A stretch of DNA of 12,943 nucleotides from an uncultured bacterium (lineage in GTDB: Bacteria > Verrucomicrobiota > Kiritimatiellia > RFP12 > UBA1067): the NCBI GenBank assembly GCA_902779075.1, contig CACZAK010000167.1, positions 1 to 12,943 of the forward strand, in the 5' to 3' direction. The notes below the pieces were generated by a model. That model ran no database searches and was not told the DNA's origin. It saw only the letters and a list, made by a program, of their open reading frames with translations. Within the stretch, counting starts at the first letter, position 1; each line of letters opens with the position of its first letter. Shown piece after piece: positions 1-8,564 of the stretch. The translations under genes and the position numbers were made by a program.

Positions 1-3000
1 CTGCACGGTGAAGAACTCGTCGCCTTCGTAGAGCGCGTCGGCCTTAACAGGTATCGTGACGACCTTCTCGCCTATCTCGCCCGCGGCCCACTTGAGCGTG
101 AGGGGGAACTTCGTCGTGCCAAGGTTGAGGTCGGCCGCAGTGGCTGTGTTGAAAGTTAAGTACACCTTCACGCTCGACGCACTGCTCTCGTTTCCGCCAA
201 CCACGCGGATGACGGCGTTCGAGCCTTCATTAACAAAGATATCCGACTCCGAGAAACCCGCGTCTAGTCTTCCTATCGTGTTCCACCATGCTGGGTCGGT
301 CACGATGGGATCGTTGCTGTCGAAGACAATAGTTGCCGAAGCGTTCACGACACTGTTAGGCTCTGCGTCGTCCTTCACCTTGACGCGGAAGCGGAGATGA
401 CCTTCGCCTCTTCCGGCATCGTCGTTTGGAGGAAGAAATCCGTCGTATGCGTCGCTCGGATAGTTGTCGAACGTCGTCGGATCGATAATGCGCAGATGCC
501 AATTTACGGCATCGGCGGTATGCTCGACGGTTGTTCTTACACTCCAATTCGTCCCAGGCAGTGCGTAAGAGCTTTCGCCGTCATACGCACCAGACAAGGC
601 TGTGTCAATGTTGTCGCCGAACACCACCTCGCCCAGCTCGAACGTACTCCAGTCCAGACCCATGTCCTTCGGCAGCGTCACGTACACGTCCTGCGCCGCC
701 GCCGTCGCGTTCGTCTTGTTCTCGAAGTAGATAGTATAGTCCATCCAGTCGCCGGGCTTGACATACCGCTCCTTGCCCTCGCCTGTAGGACCAGCCATCT
801 CGTTGGGATCCTCGGAGTACAAATTATAAAGATGCAGATTATTCAAATTATTAGTCGTATAGTAATAGTAATTATTGCTTCCACAGGAATAATGGTAACC
901 CTTGTCGACAAGTGCACATAACCTTACATGGGCCCTTGCCACGCCGCCAAGTGCCTTATTCATGCTTGTTATGTATGCATCAGCCTCACCTGCCAATTGA
1001 CGCAATTCATTGTAGTCGTCGGCAATAGCTAATACTTTGACAATCTTACCAGCCTTCTTGACGACCTTAAACCGTCCGACATGTTTCGACAGCGCCTTTG
1101 TCCATTTCTTCAATTTGCTTAACTTCGCAGTGACTTCCCTCAAAGTCTTCGCATTTTCCGATATACTCTTTTCAAGTTGAGCAATTCGCTTCCTAAGTTC
1201 CGTCGTGGCTTGCCTATACACCAAAAGTTGCTTTTCATCCTCTTTACTCACAAGGTGCGGGGCCTTTACCTTCATTTCCTCTATCTGACCTGCGATTTCA
1301 TCGTACGCCTTAAACTGTGCTTTTTGAGCTGTTAGAGCGGCACGATCTCCGTCCAATCTATTGTTCAGCTCGGCAGCTTTCGCCGTAAGATCGTCAATTT
1401 CGCTGAAATCCACAGCCGTGCCAGCCAGGTTCTTTGTCAGATTCAACGCTTCTTCGTTGAATTCACGCTCGCGTTTGACGATCAGGGACTCCAAAATCGA
1501 TCCCGCAGTGCTTCCGATTGCATAACTAAAATTATACCCTGCGAACTTGTCGGCTCCAGACAGGTAAAACTTGAACAACGCGAGTCCGGTCAGGTCCCTA
1601 TCAGCTTTTGCCTGGGAGAGGTAGAAATCATACTCCATGCGTGCGATCTGATATTTACGCCATGTCTCAAGATTGTGTTCGCATTTGTATGTCGGCTCTT
1701 CCAGCGTTGGCAGGCCGAACTCCAGTGAATATGCCGATACCGCGCCAAATGGTATCATCACTCTTTTGACGAAGGACGGAGGGAATACCAATTTTACCAT
1801 GGACCACGAATCCCTGCCAAACTGCTTGCCCCAGCTTAGCAGCGTCTGGACCGTATCGGACGAACTGAACAGTCCATGGCTCGCGCTCAATACTCTCGCT
1901 CCAACGGGTTGAACAGCATTAGATGCGACCTCAACCACCGCACAACTGGCATCGGCTGCCGCTGAAAACACAAAGCTCTCGCAAGCATTTTGACCAGAAG
2001 CAATGCTGACGGTCCCAAGCGTCTCCTGCCCCACAAACGGCCTCCCCACCACAACTTCGTAGACTCCTGGTGTTAGGGCGAAATGTGCGACTCCTGCAGC
2101 ATCGGTTGTCCGCAAGACCATGTTTGAATGCACCCCGGTCAGGAGAACATCCGCACCCCAAACCGGAATCGTCTTGATGCCATCCGCAAAGACACTCACA
2201 TCCAGGCTTCCCAGCCCTGCTTGCATGTCTATTGTATTTGACGCAGCTTCGAAGGCTGCCTTATCCACAAGGACCCCCGTGCCATTATCTTCAGTAGCCC
2301 ATATATATGAGTAGTCAGATGCCTCAGGTAGAATGTTTTGCTTCCAAGCCCCATGTGGCGGCAGCAGCTTCACTTCATCCAGGGATTCGCCGTCGCTGCC
2401 AATGAACGATAGCGTTATCGGATTTGCGCCAGCGCCGACTGTATCGCCAGAAACGGACTCAAGAAGCAGTTCATCGTCCAATTCTATTTCATCGACATCC
2501 TGCTCATCTCCGGATTCATAATCCGTGCCAAGACGCACCAAGAACCTGGATTTCTTCCTGATATCTGCGTAGAATGCCACATCGGCACAGCCCGCCGAAC
2601 TGCTTCTGATCCAATATCTCCCTGCTGGGATACGGAACGAGAATTCTCCGCTCTCGTCGGAATAGACGCGCCAAGCATCACCCCTCACAGGTGTTATGTC
2701 TACGAAGCCTTCCACGGGGGTTCCGATTTCATTGACAATATTACCCTGGCATTCGATTCTATCCGCAAGGGAAAGCCTAACCGTTGACAATGCATCCCCT
2801 ATCTCGCGAACGACAATTTCAGATACCGTCTGGCCCTCGGAATCCCTTAGATACAAATCGTATGAGCCGTATGGCATACCCTCGATCCGCGACGTGCCAT
2901 TAGCCGCCTCATAGACATACCCAGCCCTGCCGTCCGAGGCTGTGACGACCAGAACGACATCTTCGTCCGTGTTCTCTATGTCCACTTCCACAGACCCGGT

Positions 3001-6000
3001 CAGAAGTTCGTCAACCTCAAAATCCAGCTTGGCATCATGTCCAGCCACAAGATTCAATCTTTGCGCAGCTGTCGCCACGGAGTCTACGACGACATCGGCA
3101 ATATACTCGCCAGGCTCAAGTCCGCCGATTACATACTTTCCGTCCACATCAACCGGAGCCTCGCTTACAACGCTTCCGTCAATGGAGCGGATACGCACAT
3201 TACCAGAAAAAGCTCCAGCGACATTTCCGGTCAACAGTATCGAATCTGAAAAATCGACGGTGACACCCATACCCCATAAATCATCCACAGGACTCACCAA
3301 TGCCACGCCGCTCGCCTCGCGTCCAGAATCAAGACGGACTTTCACCATTATCGCATCAACGCTGTTGGTCGATGAATAGGCCACCATCCCCTCCTCGACG
3401 GAGCACGAGCCGATTTCAGATCCCGTAGCGTCATATACGGCGACAAGTCCAGACTTCTCTTCATCAGCGACTCCGGAAATCGCAATTCTGAGCATTCGTT
3501 CTGCAAGCGCTTCAATGCAGACTCCTGTCAGATTACCGCTCGGAGGCATGGCTATCTCTACAGGGGATGCCGACACACCCGACGCTACTCGCAGTACATA
3601 GTTCGATCCGCTCGCCAGAGGATTTGCGACAAAAACTCCGGCGGCGTCAGTTTCGGCTGCCGCGACAATCTCGCCGGCAAGAGTTTCAAACGAGACCGTT
3701 GCACCGGCAACGCCGATTCCATTGACGTTGACGACTCCCGACACGGCGCGACTGCCGGATTCGCGCATCTTGGCGTAATCCAGAATGTCTTCTAAAACCG
3801 CTACCCTGCGCCCCAGCCCGTTGAGCTCCGTAGCACAAAGCGAGATGGTCTCCTGCTCTTCCACGCATTGCTGGGCGGAGCCCGAAAGCGAATAAAGGCT
3901 GAAATGCGGCGATTCCCCCGCTCGGAACTTGAAGTTGACGTACGCCTCTTCGCCAGCCTTGAGTATGCCGTGCGGGCTCGACGCGCCGATGCCGACAAAC
4001 TCGACACGGGAACTTTCATTTTCCACGCCGTCAAATCCAATCGACGCCCCGCTTGCCGAAAGCACCATGATAGGAGCCATCATGTCCTCATCGCCGGCAT
4101 TCCTGTAAATCACACGACCCGAGTACATGCGGCCCAAGCGTGTCGTAGGCGGAACATCAAGTTCCGTCTCTAGCTTCGGGCCAATTCCATTTGAGAACAC
4201 CTCAACGTCGCCGACCGGCAAGGTGCCGCCGTCCGGCAATTCAAGCGCGAGCGCATACGTTCCAGCCTTGCACACCGCCCCTTCCACATTGACCGTTAGC
4301 TCGCCCATGGACCGGCTAAGGACGGTGCAGGGCACATTGACGCCGTTCCCGCTCAACGTCACTGCCGCCACATGGTCCATGCCGTATCCTACGATCGAAA
4401 TAACCGACGCCGCCTTGTTGCCGATCCTCCCCGGCGCATACTCCACCACTGCGCACTTGGCGTTGGACACTTCGCACCTGACCGTCTGCGCGCCGACAGA
4501 CACGTTCTCTATCCTCACGACAGCAGACTGAACTACCGCGATATCTGCAGGAAGTGACAGCACGACGCCTCCGGCGACAGGCACGCCCGATACGATGCGA
4601 ACGCGCCCAGTCTCCGCGTCGACAATTCGCATGGTGACATTCAGGGCCCCGTGCGAACCAGCGACAAAGAACGATGCAACGCCATCTCCGATCCTGAACG
4701 ACGTGGATTGTCCTGATGCAATGGAAACGTCGAAAAAGCCGATCTCCCTTGTCGGCAACACAACCATTGACTGGGATTCAGACAGGCATACGTTATTCGC
4801 CGTGAGAGCGCCTTCGACCACATCGCTGCTGCGACTGTGGTTGGCCGTCACGCGGACAAAGCACGGGCCTTCAGCGACAGCGGGGACGCGGAACGACGAC
4901 GTAATGGTCTTTTCAACACCAGCCGTGATTCCCATCACCGCCACGGTGCCAAGAGTGACTGGCGCTCCGCCATTCACAGGAACAAGCTCCACCTTGTCAT
5001 ACCACTTACCCTTTGCGTCAGCTGTACCAATATTCGCCTCTCGCCATGAAACCGTCACTAGATCGCCAACCGACATTGTTTCAGGCGCCGCGACTGACGC
5101 GACCTCCAGATCCACGTCCGATCCGACGTCACGAGGCTGAAGCTCGCAAATCCCAATGTCAGCATAAACACCCTTTGCGTCAGGCATGCCCGTAGGCGTC
5201 AGGCCGCGGATGGCGTAGCGCGGCTGACCATACCAGTCCCTTACAGGTGCGACAGTCGCGTCGCCCGCATCCACACACGGCGAATCTGCGGCGATGCGGA
5301 AGTCGCCGTTCTCCGGATCGACAAACTTTGGATCTGCCCAGATGTTGCCGTTCCTGCCGCAGACTGTCAACGCGTCCTGCGTTCCCTCTGCGGTCAGTAT
5401 GTTCCCGTTCTCGCCCTCGTTCCAGAAGCAGCAGTTGTTGTAAGTCGTGCCGTTATGCGGGAAGCCGAACGCCTCCCATGTCTCGGTGATGCGCGAGAAG
5501 ATGCAGTTGTAAAAATGCTGCCCGCCGCCCTGAGTGAGGCGTCCGCAGTCGTAGATCACGCAGTTCACGATCGGAGCCTTATTCCAGTGGCGAAATGCCA
5601 AAAGGCAGTCGTGGATGACGGAATTCGTGACATGGCAGTTGCCGCTTTCAACGCCGATTGCATCGTATGCCGTATGTGCGATCTCTCCGTTCGCAAATAC
5701 GACGTTGCCGCCGCTGCTCGTCATATTGATCGCGCCTGTGGTCGCGTTCTTGCTGGAGTAGAGAATCTTTGCGTAGTTGAAGTTCGCCGTACCGCCGTTG
5801 ACGCATATCTTCACCCAGTCGCCAGGATTGGGAGCGGTCGCGTCGCCATCACCGTTCGTGTCGCCGCCGTAATCATCGTCCTTGATGGACGTGAATACTA
5901 TGGGCGAGGAGCGCGTGCCTTGAGCGTTCAAGGTCGCGCCTCCGCTAACCGTGAGCGAGACGTTGGGATCGAACTTCACAACGGAGCCTGGCGCAATGGT

Positions 6001-8520
6001 GAGCGTCGCGCCGCCCGCAAGCGTGAGGTTGCCAGTCACGCGGTAGACCTGACGGCCCCGCCACGTCACATTGCCCGAAATCGTGCCGCTCGTCGAGATC
6101 GGGGCCGAATAGCGGTATTCGGTAGCGTCGTTGTCCAAGACTGCGACATCGACGGTGTATGCGCCATACGACGGCTTAGTCTCCTCGCCGTCGCCCATCG
6201 TGTCGCCGCCGATCGAATCATCCGCGATATGCGTGAAGATCGCGCCTTCGGCGACGCACACGCCACCGTCCGCCACTTTGATTTCGCTCCCGTCCGTGAA
6301 CTTCACAACCGTTCCGGCCGGGATCGTCAACATGCCGCCCGCCGCAACCGTCAGCGTTCCGTCGACGACATATGTCTTCTCCTTGCGCCAAGTCACCTCG
6401 CCTGCAAGCCTACCCGCATATGACTGTACGCCGTAGCGGTATTCCGTCGACAGATCGTCCTTCACAAATCCGACAATCGCATATCCGTTCTCATCGGATG
6501 CCGTGGTGTTGCCGTCGTTCAGCGTGTCCCCGCCAACCGTATCGTCATAGATGCTCGTGAAAATCACACCCTCGGCGATGCACACGCCCCCTTCTCCCAC
6601 TTTCAGCACCTTGCCGTCGAGGAACTTCACAACGGACCCTGGCTCAATAGTCAATGTCGCACCGTCGGCAATCGTCAGGTTATTCCCCACAATGTGGACT
6701 TTGTCTCTGTCCCACGTTTCGCTCTCCGAAATCGTGCCGTCATGCACGACACCGTTCACCACGGCGAACTTCGCCGTCAGCGTTTCTGCGCCAGATTCGT
6801 GCCGCAGCTCGTACAATCCCGTGTCCTCGGGTTTTGTCCACGGTGCAACGCCCGTTGCCGAGCCGTTTTCATCGACCAGCACCTCTACGCCGCCGTCGGG
6901 TTTGATCACCGAGACCTTCACTCCCGAGCCATTTGCCCACGCCGACGAAAACGTAATCGATTCTTCTTCATGCGCAAAACGGAACTCGTCATCGGCTATG
7001 TCAATGCTGAAGGCCCTCGAATCACCCATCTGAGCAAATTCGTCACCGTTCTTCGCAAACCTCACCCGCGTCGCATCGTCAGTCTCGACATTGCCCTTCA
7101 GCACATACGACGGCATCGGTAGGGCGCGATCACCGAGCGCGCCGCTGCCGTCCGCGATGTCCGTGAACGTCACGCCGTTGGCAACGCACGTTCCAACCGC
7201 ATACAGACCGCCGCCGATGAACTTTACAACCGCCCCTGGCTCTACCGTCAGCGTCACGCCATCCGGCACAACGATTGTCCCGTACACCACGTGAACGCTT
7301 CCCGCCGACCAAGTCTCGTCGGCCGCCAGCGTTCCGCCATCGTGGACGACTGCACCATCCGGAACTTCCGCGTCCAAGCGCAGATTAAAGGCGATGCCGC
7401 CCGACTCCCCGTCTGCCGCAAACTCATCGCCGTTCTTCGCAAACCTCACCCGCGTCGCATCGTCAGTCTCGACATTGCCCTTCAGCACATACGACGGCAT
7501 CGGTAGGGCGCGATCACCGAGCGCGCCGTTGCCGTCCGCGATGTCCGTAAACGTCACGCCGTTGGCAATGCACGTCCCCGCCGCGTACAGCCCGCCGCCG
7601 ATGAACTTTACAACCGCACCTGGCTCTATCGTCAGCGTCACGCCATCCGGCAAAACGATTGTCCCGTACACCACATGAACGCTTCCCGCCGACCAAGTCT
7701 CGTCGGCCGCCAGCGTTCCGCCATCGTGGACGACTGCACCGGACAGCAACGAAGTTTCAACGTTGCGCACATCAAGCGTGAACACATTTGAAAGTCCGAC
7801 AGTACAGGAATCGGAAGGCGACATATAGTCAACTATTTCTTCAGGGGAAAACCATTCTCCAACAAAAAGCACAATTCTCTTTATCACCATACCAGCCCAT
7901 GTCTTTCCCCCTTCTGCCGACGGACCGCCGATGGAAACAGACGTTACCGTTTGTCCACTGAACGTAAGTGCTTTGTTGACGCCTCCCTTCAGCGCGTCAA
8001 TGGAATCACCTAGAAACACTTTTGTGCCATTCCCAGAGCCATAGGCATACAGCATGTAGCCTTCGCCGGGAGCGACAGCAGGCGTCTCATCAAAGTTGAA
8101 TCCGCTTGTGGTTAGGGCCCCAGACCATCCGTTCCTCCAATAGCCGGCAAGCTCTGTGTCGCCTACAGCTGCGCAAATCGCACCAACGGCATGGGTGCTT
8201 GTGTCAATCGACCCCGCGATTGTCGCATTGACATCCGGTCCTCCGCCATCGGGCAATCCGTACTTTACAAGAACTGACACGCTCGCAGCCAAGCCGCTTG
8301 GAATGGGTATGGTCACGCCAAGGGAGGCCGCTTCGCTTATGACGATGTTGCCATCGCTATCCACTGAATTGCCGTTGAGCGATACGTGGTATCCGCCATG
8401 CGGAAGTGCATCGTCAAGGAAACTGGAGCTATCCCATATGGCCGTTGCGACCGGGCCCGCAGCGACTGTTCCGGCCGAAAGACAAGTTGCAAACGTACAG
8501 ATTATTTTGCCAAAGTTCAT
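1..8520 (-). CDS. Giant secreted multidomain surface protein, 3' end outside the window
   Basis: I translated this frame line by line and found no stop from the ATG at 8520 to the window edge: 2840 codons, C-terminus missing. The start has a good Shine-Dalgarno site (AAGGA core, 8528-8534). Residues 1-21 form a signal peptide (basic K5, hydrophobic core, cleavage near TVAA). By approximate residue: 25-240 LamG/lectin-like region; 261, 389, 590, ~703 and ~812 begin five modules with a 'TLTIEPG..VVKF' core; ~830-1100 parallel beta-helix ending in a choice-of-anchor-like 'SPCVDAGDA'; ~1131-1252 CARDB-like; ~1358-1444 IPT/TIG-like; ~1590-1660, 1765-1820, 1921-1980 and 2120-2160 carboxypeptidase-regulatory-like sandwiches; ~2340-2490 coiled coil; ~2550-2575 Tyr/Asn-rich linker; ~2575-2720 DUF11-like module ('DPNEMAGPTGEG', then 'NDPIVTD'); ~2760 onward Calx-beta, cut by the edge. 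It probably acts outside the cell in adhesion or polymer binding. Domain names come from sequence resemblance; the ligand is unknown. Confidence 0.93.
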   Translation of the reverse strand, partial: MNFGKIICTFATCLSAGTVAAGPVATAIWDSSSFLDDALPHGGYHVSLNGNSVDSDGNIVISEAASLGVTIPIPSGLAASVSVLVKYGLPDGGGPDVNATIAGSIDTSTHAVGAICAAVGDTELAGYWRNGWSGALTTSGFNFDETPAVAPGEGYMLYAYGSGNGTKVFLGDSIDALKGGVNKALTFSGQTVTSVSIGGPSAEGGKTWAGMVIKRIVLFVGEWFSPEEIVDYMSPSDSCTVGLSNVFTLDVRNVETSLLSGAVVHDGGTLAADETWSAGSVHVVYGTIVLPDGVTLTIEPGAVVKFIGGGLYAAGTCIANGVTFTDIADGNGALGDRALPMPSYVLKGNVETDDATRVRFAKNGDEFAADGESGGIAFNLRLDAEVPDGAVVHDGGTLAADETWSAGSVHVVYGTIVVPDGVTLTVEPGAVVKFIGGGLYAVGTCVANGVTFTDIADGSGALGDRALPMPSYVLKGNVETDDATRVRFAKNGDEFAQMGDSRAFSIDIADDEFRFAHEEESITFSSAWANGSGVKVSVIKPDGGVEVLVDENGSATGVAPWTKPEDTGLYELRHESGAETLTAKFAVVNGVVHDGTISESETWDRDKVHIVGNNLTIADGATLTIEPGSVVKFLDGKVLKVGEGGVCIAEGVIFTSIYDDTVGGDTLNDGNTTASDENGYAIVGFVKDDLSTEYRYGVQSYAGRLAGEVTWRKEKTYVVDGTLTVAAGGMLTIPAGTVVKFTDGSEIKVADGGVCVAEGAIFTHIADDSIGGDTMGDGEETKPSYGAYTVDVAVLDNDATEYRYSAPISTSGTISGNVTWRGRQVYRVTGNLTLAGGATLTIAPGSVVKFDPNVSLTVSGGATLNAQGTRSSPIVFTSIKDDDYGGDTNGDGDATAPNPGDWVKICVNGGTANFNYAKILYSSKNATTGAINMTSSGGNVVFANGEIAHTAYDAIGVESGNCHVTNSVIHDCLLAFRHWNKAPIVNCVIYDCGRLTQGGGQHFYNCIFSRITETWEAFGFPHNGTTYNNCCFWNEGENGNILTAEGTQDALTVCGRNGNIWADPKFVDPENGDFRIAADSPCVDAGDATVAPVRDWYGQPRYAIRGLTPTGMPDAKGVYADIGICELQPRDVGSDVDLEVASVAAPETMSVGDLVTVSWREANIGTADAKGKWYDKVELVPVNGGAPVTLGTVAVMGITAGVEKTITSSFRVPAVAEGPCFVRVTANHSRSSDVVEGALTANNVCLSESQSMVVLPTREIGFFDVSIASGQSTSFRIGDGVASFFVAGSHGALNVTMRIVDAETGRVRIVSGVPVAGGVVLSLPADIAVVQSAVVRIENVSVGAQTVRCEVSNAKCAVVEYAPGRIGNKAASVISIVGYGMDHVAAVTLSGNGVNVPCTVLSRSMGELTVNVEGAVCKAGTYALALELPDGGTLPVGDVEVFSNGIGPKLETELDVPPTTRLGRMYSGRVIYRNAGDEDMMAPIMVLSASGASIGFDGVENESSRVEFVGIGASSPHGILKAGEEAYVNFKFRAGESPHFSLYSLSGSAQQCVEEQETISLCATELNGLGRRVAVLEDILDYAKMRESGSRAVSGVVNVNGIGVAGATVSFETLAGEIVAAAETDAAGVFVANPLASGSNYVLRVASGVSASPVEIAMPPSGNLTGVCIEALAERMLRIAISGVADEEKSGLVAVYDATGSEIGSCSVEEGMVAYSSTNSVDAIMVKVRLDSGREASGVALVSPVDDLWGMGVTVDFSDSILLTGNVAGAFSGNVRIRSIDGSVVSEAPVDVDGKYVIGGLEPGEYIADVVVDSVATAAQRLNLVAGHDAKLDFEVDELLTGSVEVDIENTDEDVVLVVTASDGRAGYVYEAANGTSRIEGMPYGSYDLYLRDSEGQTVSEIVVREIGDALSTVRLSLADRIECQGNIVNEIGTPVEGFVDITPVRGDAWRVYSDESGEFSFRIPAGRYWIRSSSAGCADVAFYADIRKKSRFLVRLGTDYESGDEQDVDEIELDDELLLESVSGDTVGAGANPITLSFIGSDGESLDEVKLLPPHGAWKQNILPEASDYSYIWATEDNGTGVLVDKAAFEAASNTIDMQAGLGSLDVSVFADGIKTIPVWGADVLLTGVHSNMVLRTTDAAGVAHFALTPGVYEVVVGRPFVGQETLGTVSIASGQNACESFVFSAAADASCAVVEVASNAVQPVGARVLSASHGLFSSSDTVQTLLSWGKQFGRDSWSMVKLVFPPSFVKRVMIPFGAVSAYSLEFGLPTLEEPTYKCEHNLETWRKYQIARMEYDFYLSQAKADRDLTGLALFKFYLSGADKFAGYNFSYAIGSTAGSILESLIVKREREFNEEALNLTKNLAGTAVDFSEIDDLTAKAAELNNRLDGDRAALTAQKAQFKAYDEIAGQIEEMKVKAPHLVSKEDEKQLLVYRQATTELRKRIAQLEKSISENAKTLREVTAKLSKLKKWTKALSKHVGRFKVVKKAGKIVKVLAIADDYNELRQLAGEADAYITSMNKALGGVARAHVRLCALVDKGYHYSCGSNNYYYYTTNNLNNLHLYNLYSEDPNEMAGPTGEGKERYVKPGDWMDYTIYFENKTNATAAAQDVYVTLPKDMGLDWSTFELGEVVFGDNIDTALSGAYDGESSYALPGTNWSVRTTVEHTADAVNWHLRIIDPTTFDNYPSDAYDGFLPPNDDAGRGEGHLRFRVKVKDDAEPNSVVNASATIVFDSNDPIVTDPAWWNTIGRLDAGFSESDIFVNEGSNAVIRVVGGNESSASSVKVYLTFNTATAADLNLGTTKFPLTLKWAAGEIGEKVVTIPVKADALYEGDEFFTVQ
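7034..7356 (-). repeat. Direct repeat copy 2 (C-terminal copy) of a 384-bp period inside the giant gene
   Basis: Partner of 7418-7740. Protein differences are conservative: IVLPDG/IVVPDG, TLTIEPG/TLTVEPG, YAAGTCIANG/YAVGTCVANG and DGNGAL/DGSGAL. The ~61-bp linker between the homologous blocks (7357-7417) encodes a different sequence from the segment that follows this copy, so the duplication covers the module core and not the whole linker. Confidence 0.93.
7418..7740 (-). repeat. Direct repeat copy 1 (N-terminal copy) of a 384-bp period inside the giant gene
   Basis: This ~323-bp block recurs exactly 384 bp (128 codons) away at 7034-7356, with about 15 mismatches. An 84-bp stretch (7441-7524 here, 7057-7140 in the other copy) is identical. 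Each copy encodes one module: 'AVVHDGGTLAADETW', the 'TL-EPGAVVKF' core, the 'FTDIADG-GALGDRALP' loop and 'VRFAKNGDEFA'. The period is a multiple of three, so the frame is kept. Confidence 0.93.
8458..8520 (-). other. Signal peptide of the giant protein
   Basis: The first 21 residues read MNFGKIICTFATCLSAGTVAA: a short basic N-region, a hydrophobic core and small residues at the expected signal peptidase I positions (Val-Ala-Ala before Gly-Pro). Cys8 and Cys13 lack a proper lipobox context, so Sec export with ordinary cleavage is more likely than lipidation. Confidence 0.8.
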
Positions 8521-8527
8521 TGTCTTG

Positions 8528-8534
8528 TCCTTCC
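8528..8534 (-). promoter_or_regulatory. Ribosome binding site of the giant gene
   Basis: Read on the minus strand the sequence is GGAAGGA, 7 nt before the ATG at 8520. It fixes the start. It lies in the 44-nt gap after the stop codon of FGE-like paralog B, so the two genes are probably co-transcribed. Confidence 0.75.
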
Positions 8535-8564
8535 CATTGCCACGATGCAAACACCTTTGCCTGA

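Noticed and set aside
1673..1912. 79-codon plus-strand frame in the aromatic segment
   Set aside because: Antisense to uninterrupted coding sequence of the giant gene; no supporting start signal.
2942..3379. 145-codon plus-strand open frame, and similar plus-strand frames at 4127-5140, 6551-7033 and 8156-8608
   Set aside because: All are shadows of the giant minus-strand gene: low-complexity Ser/Thr/Pro composition and no recognisable domain.
5455..6423. 322-codon plus-strand open frame
   Set aside because: It lies fully antisense to the beta-helix part of the giant gene, is Arg/Val/Ala-rich with no domain, and comes from codon bias of the real minus-strand frame.
7130..7696. Paired short Arg/Gly-rich minus-strand frames that look like a repeated small gene
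   Set aside because: They are out-of-frame readings of the 384-bp duplication inside the giant gene.
7034..7740. Possible CRISPR-like or mobile repeat
   Set aside because: Two long copies with a coding, in-frame period of 128 codons; no short repeat-spacer structure and no terminal inverted repeats.
8481..8520. Lipoprotein signal at Cys8 or Cys13 of the giant protein
   Set aside because: The residues before each Cys do not form a lipobox, and a normal signal peptidase I site follows at TVAA.
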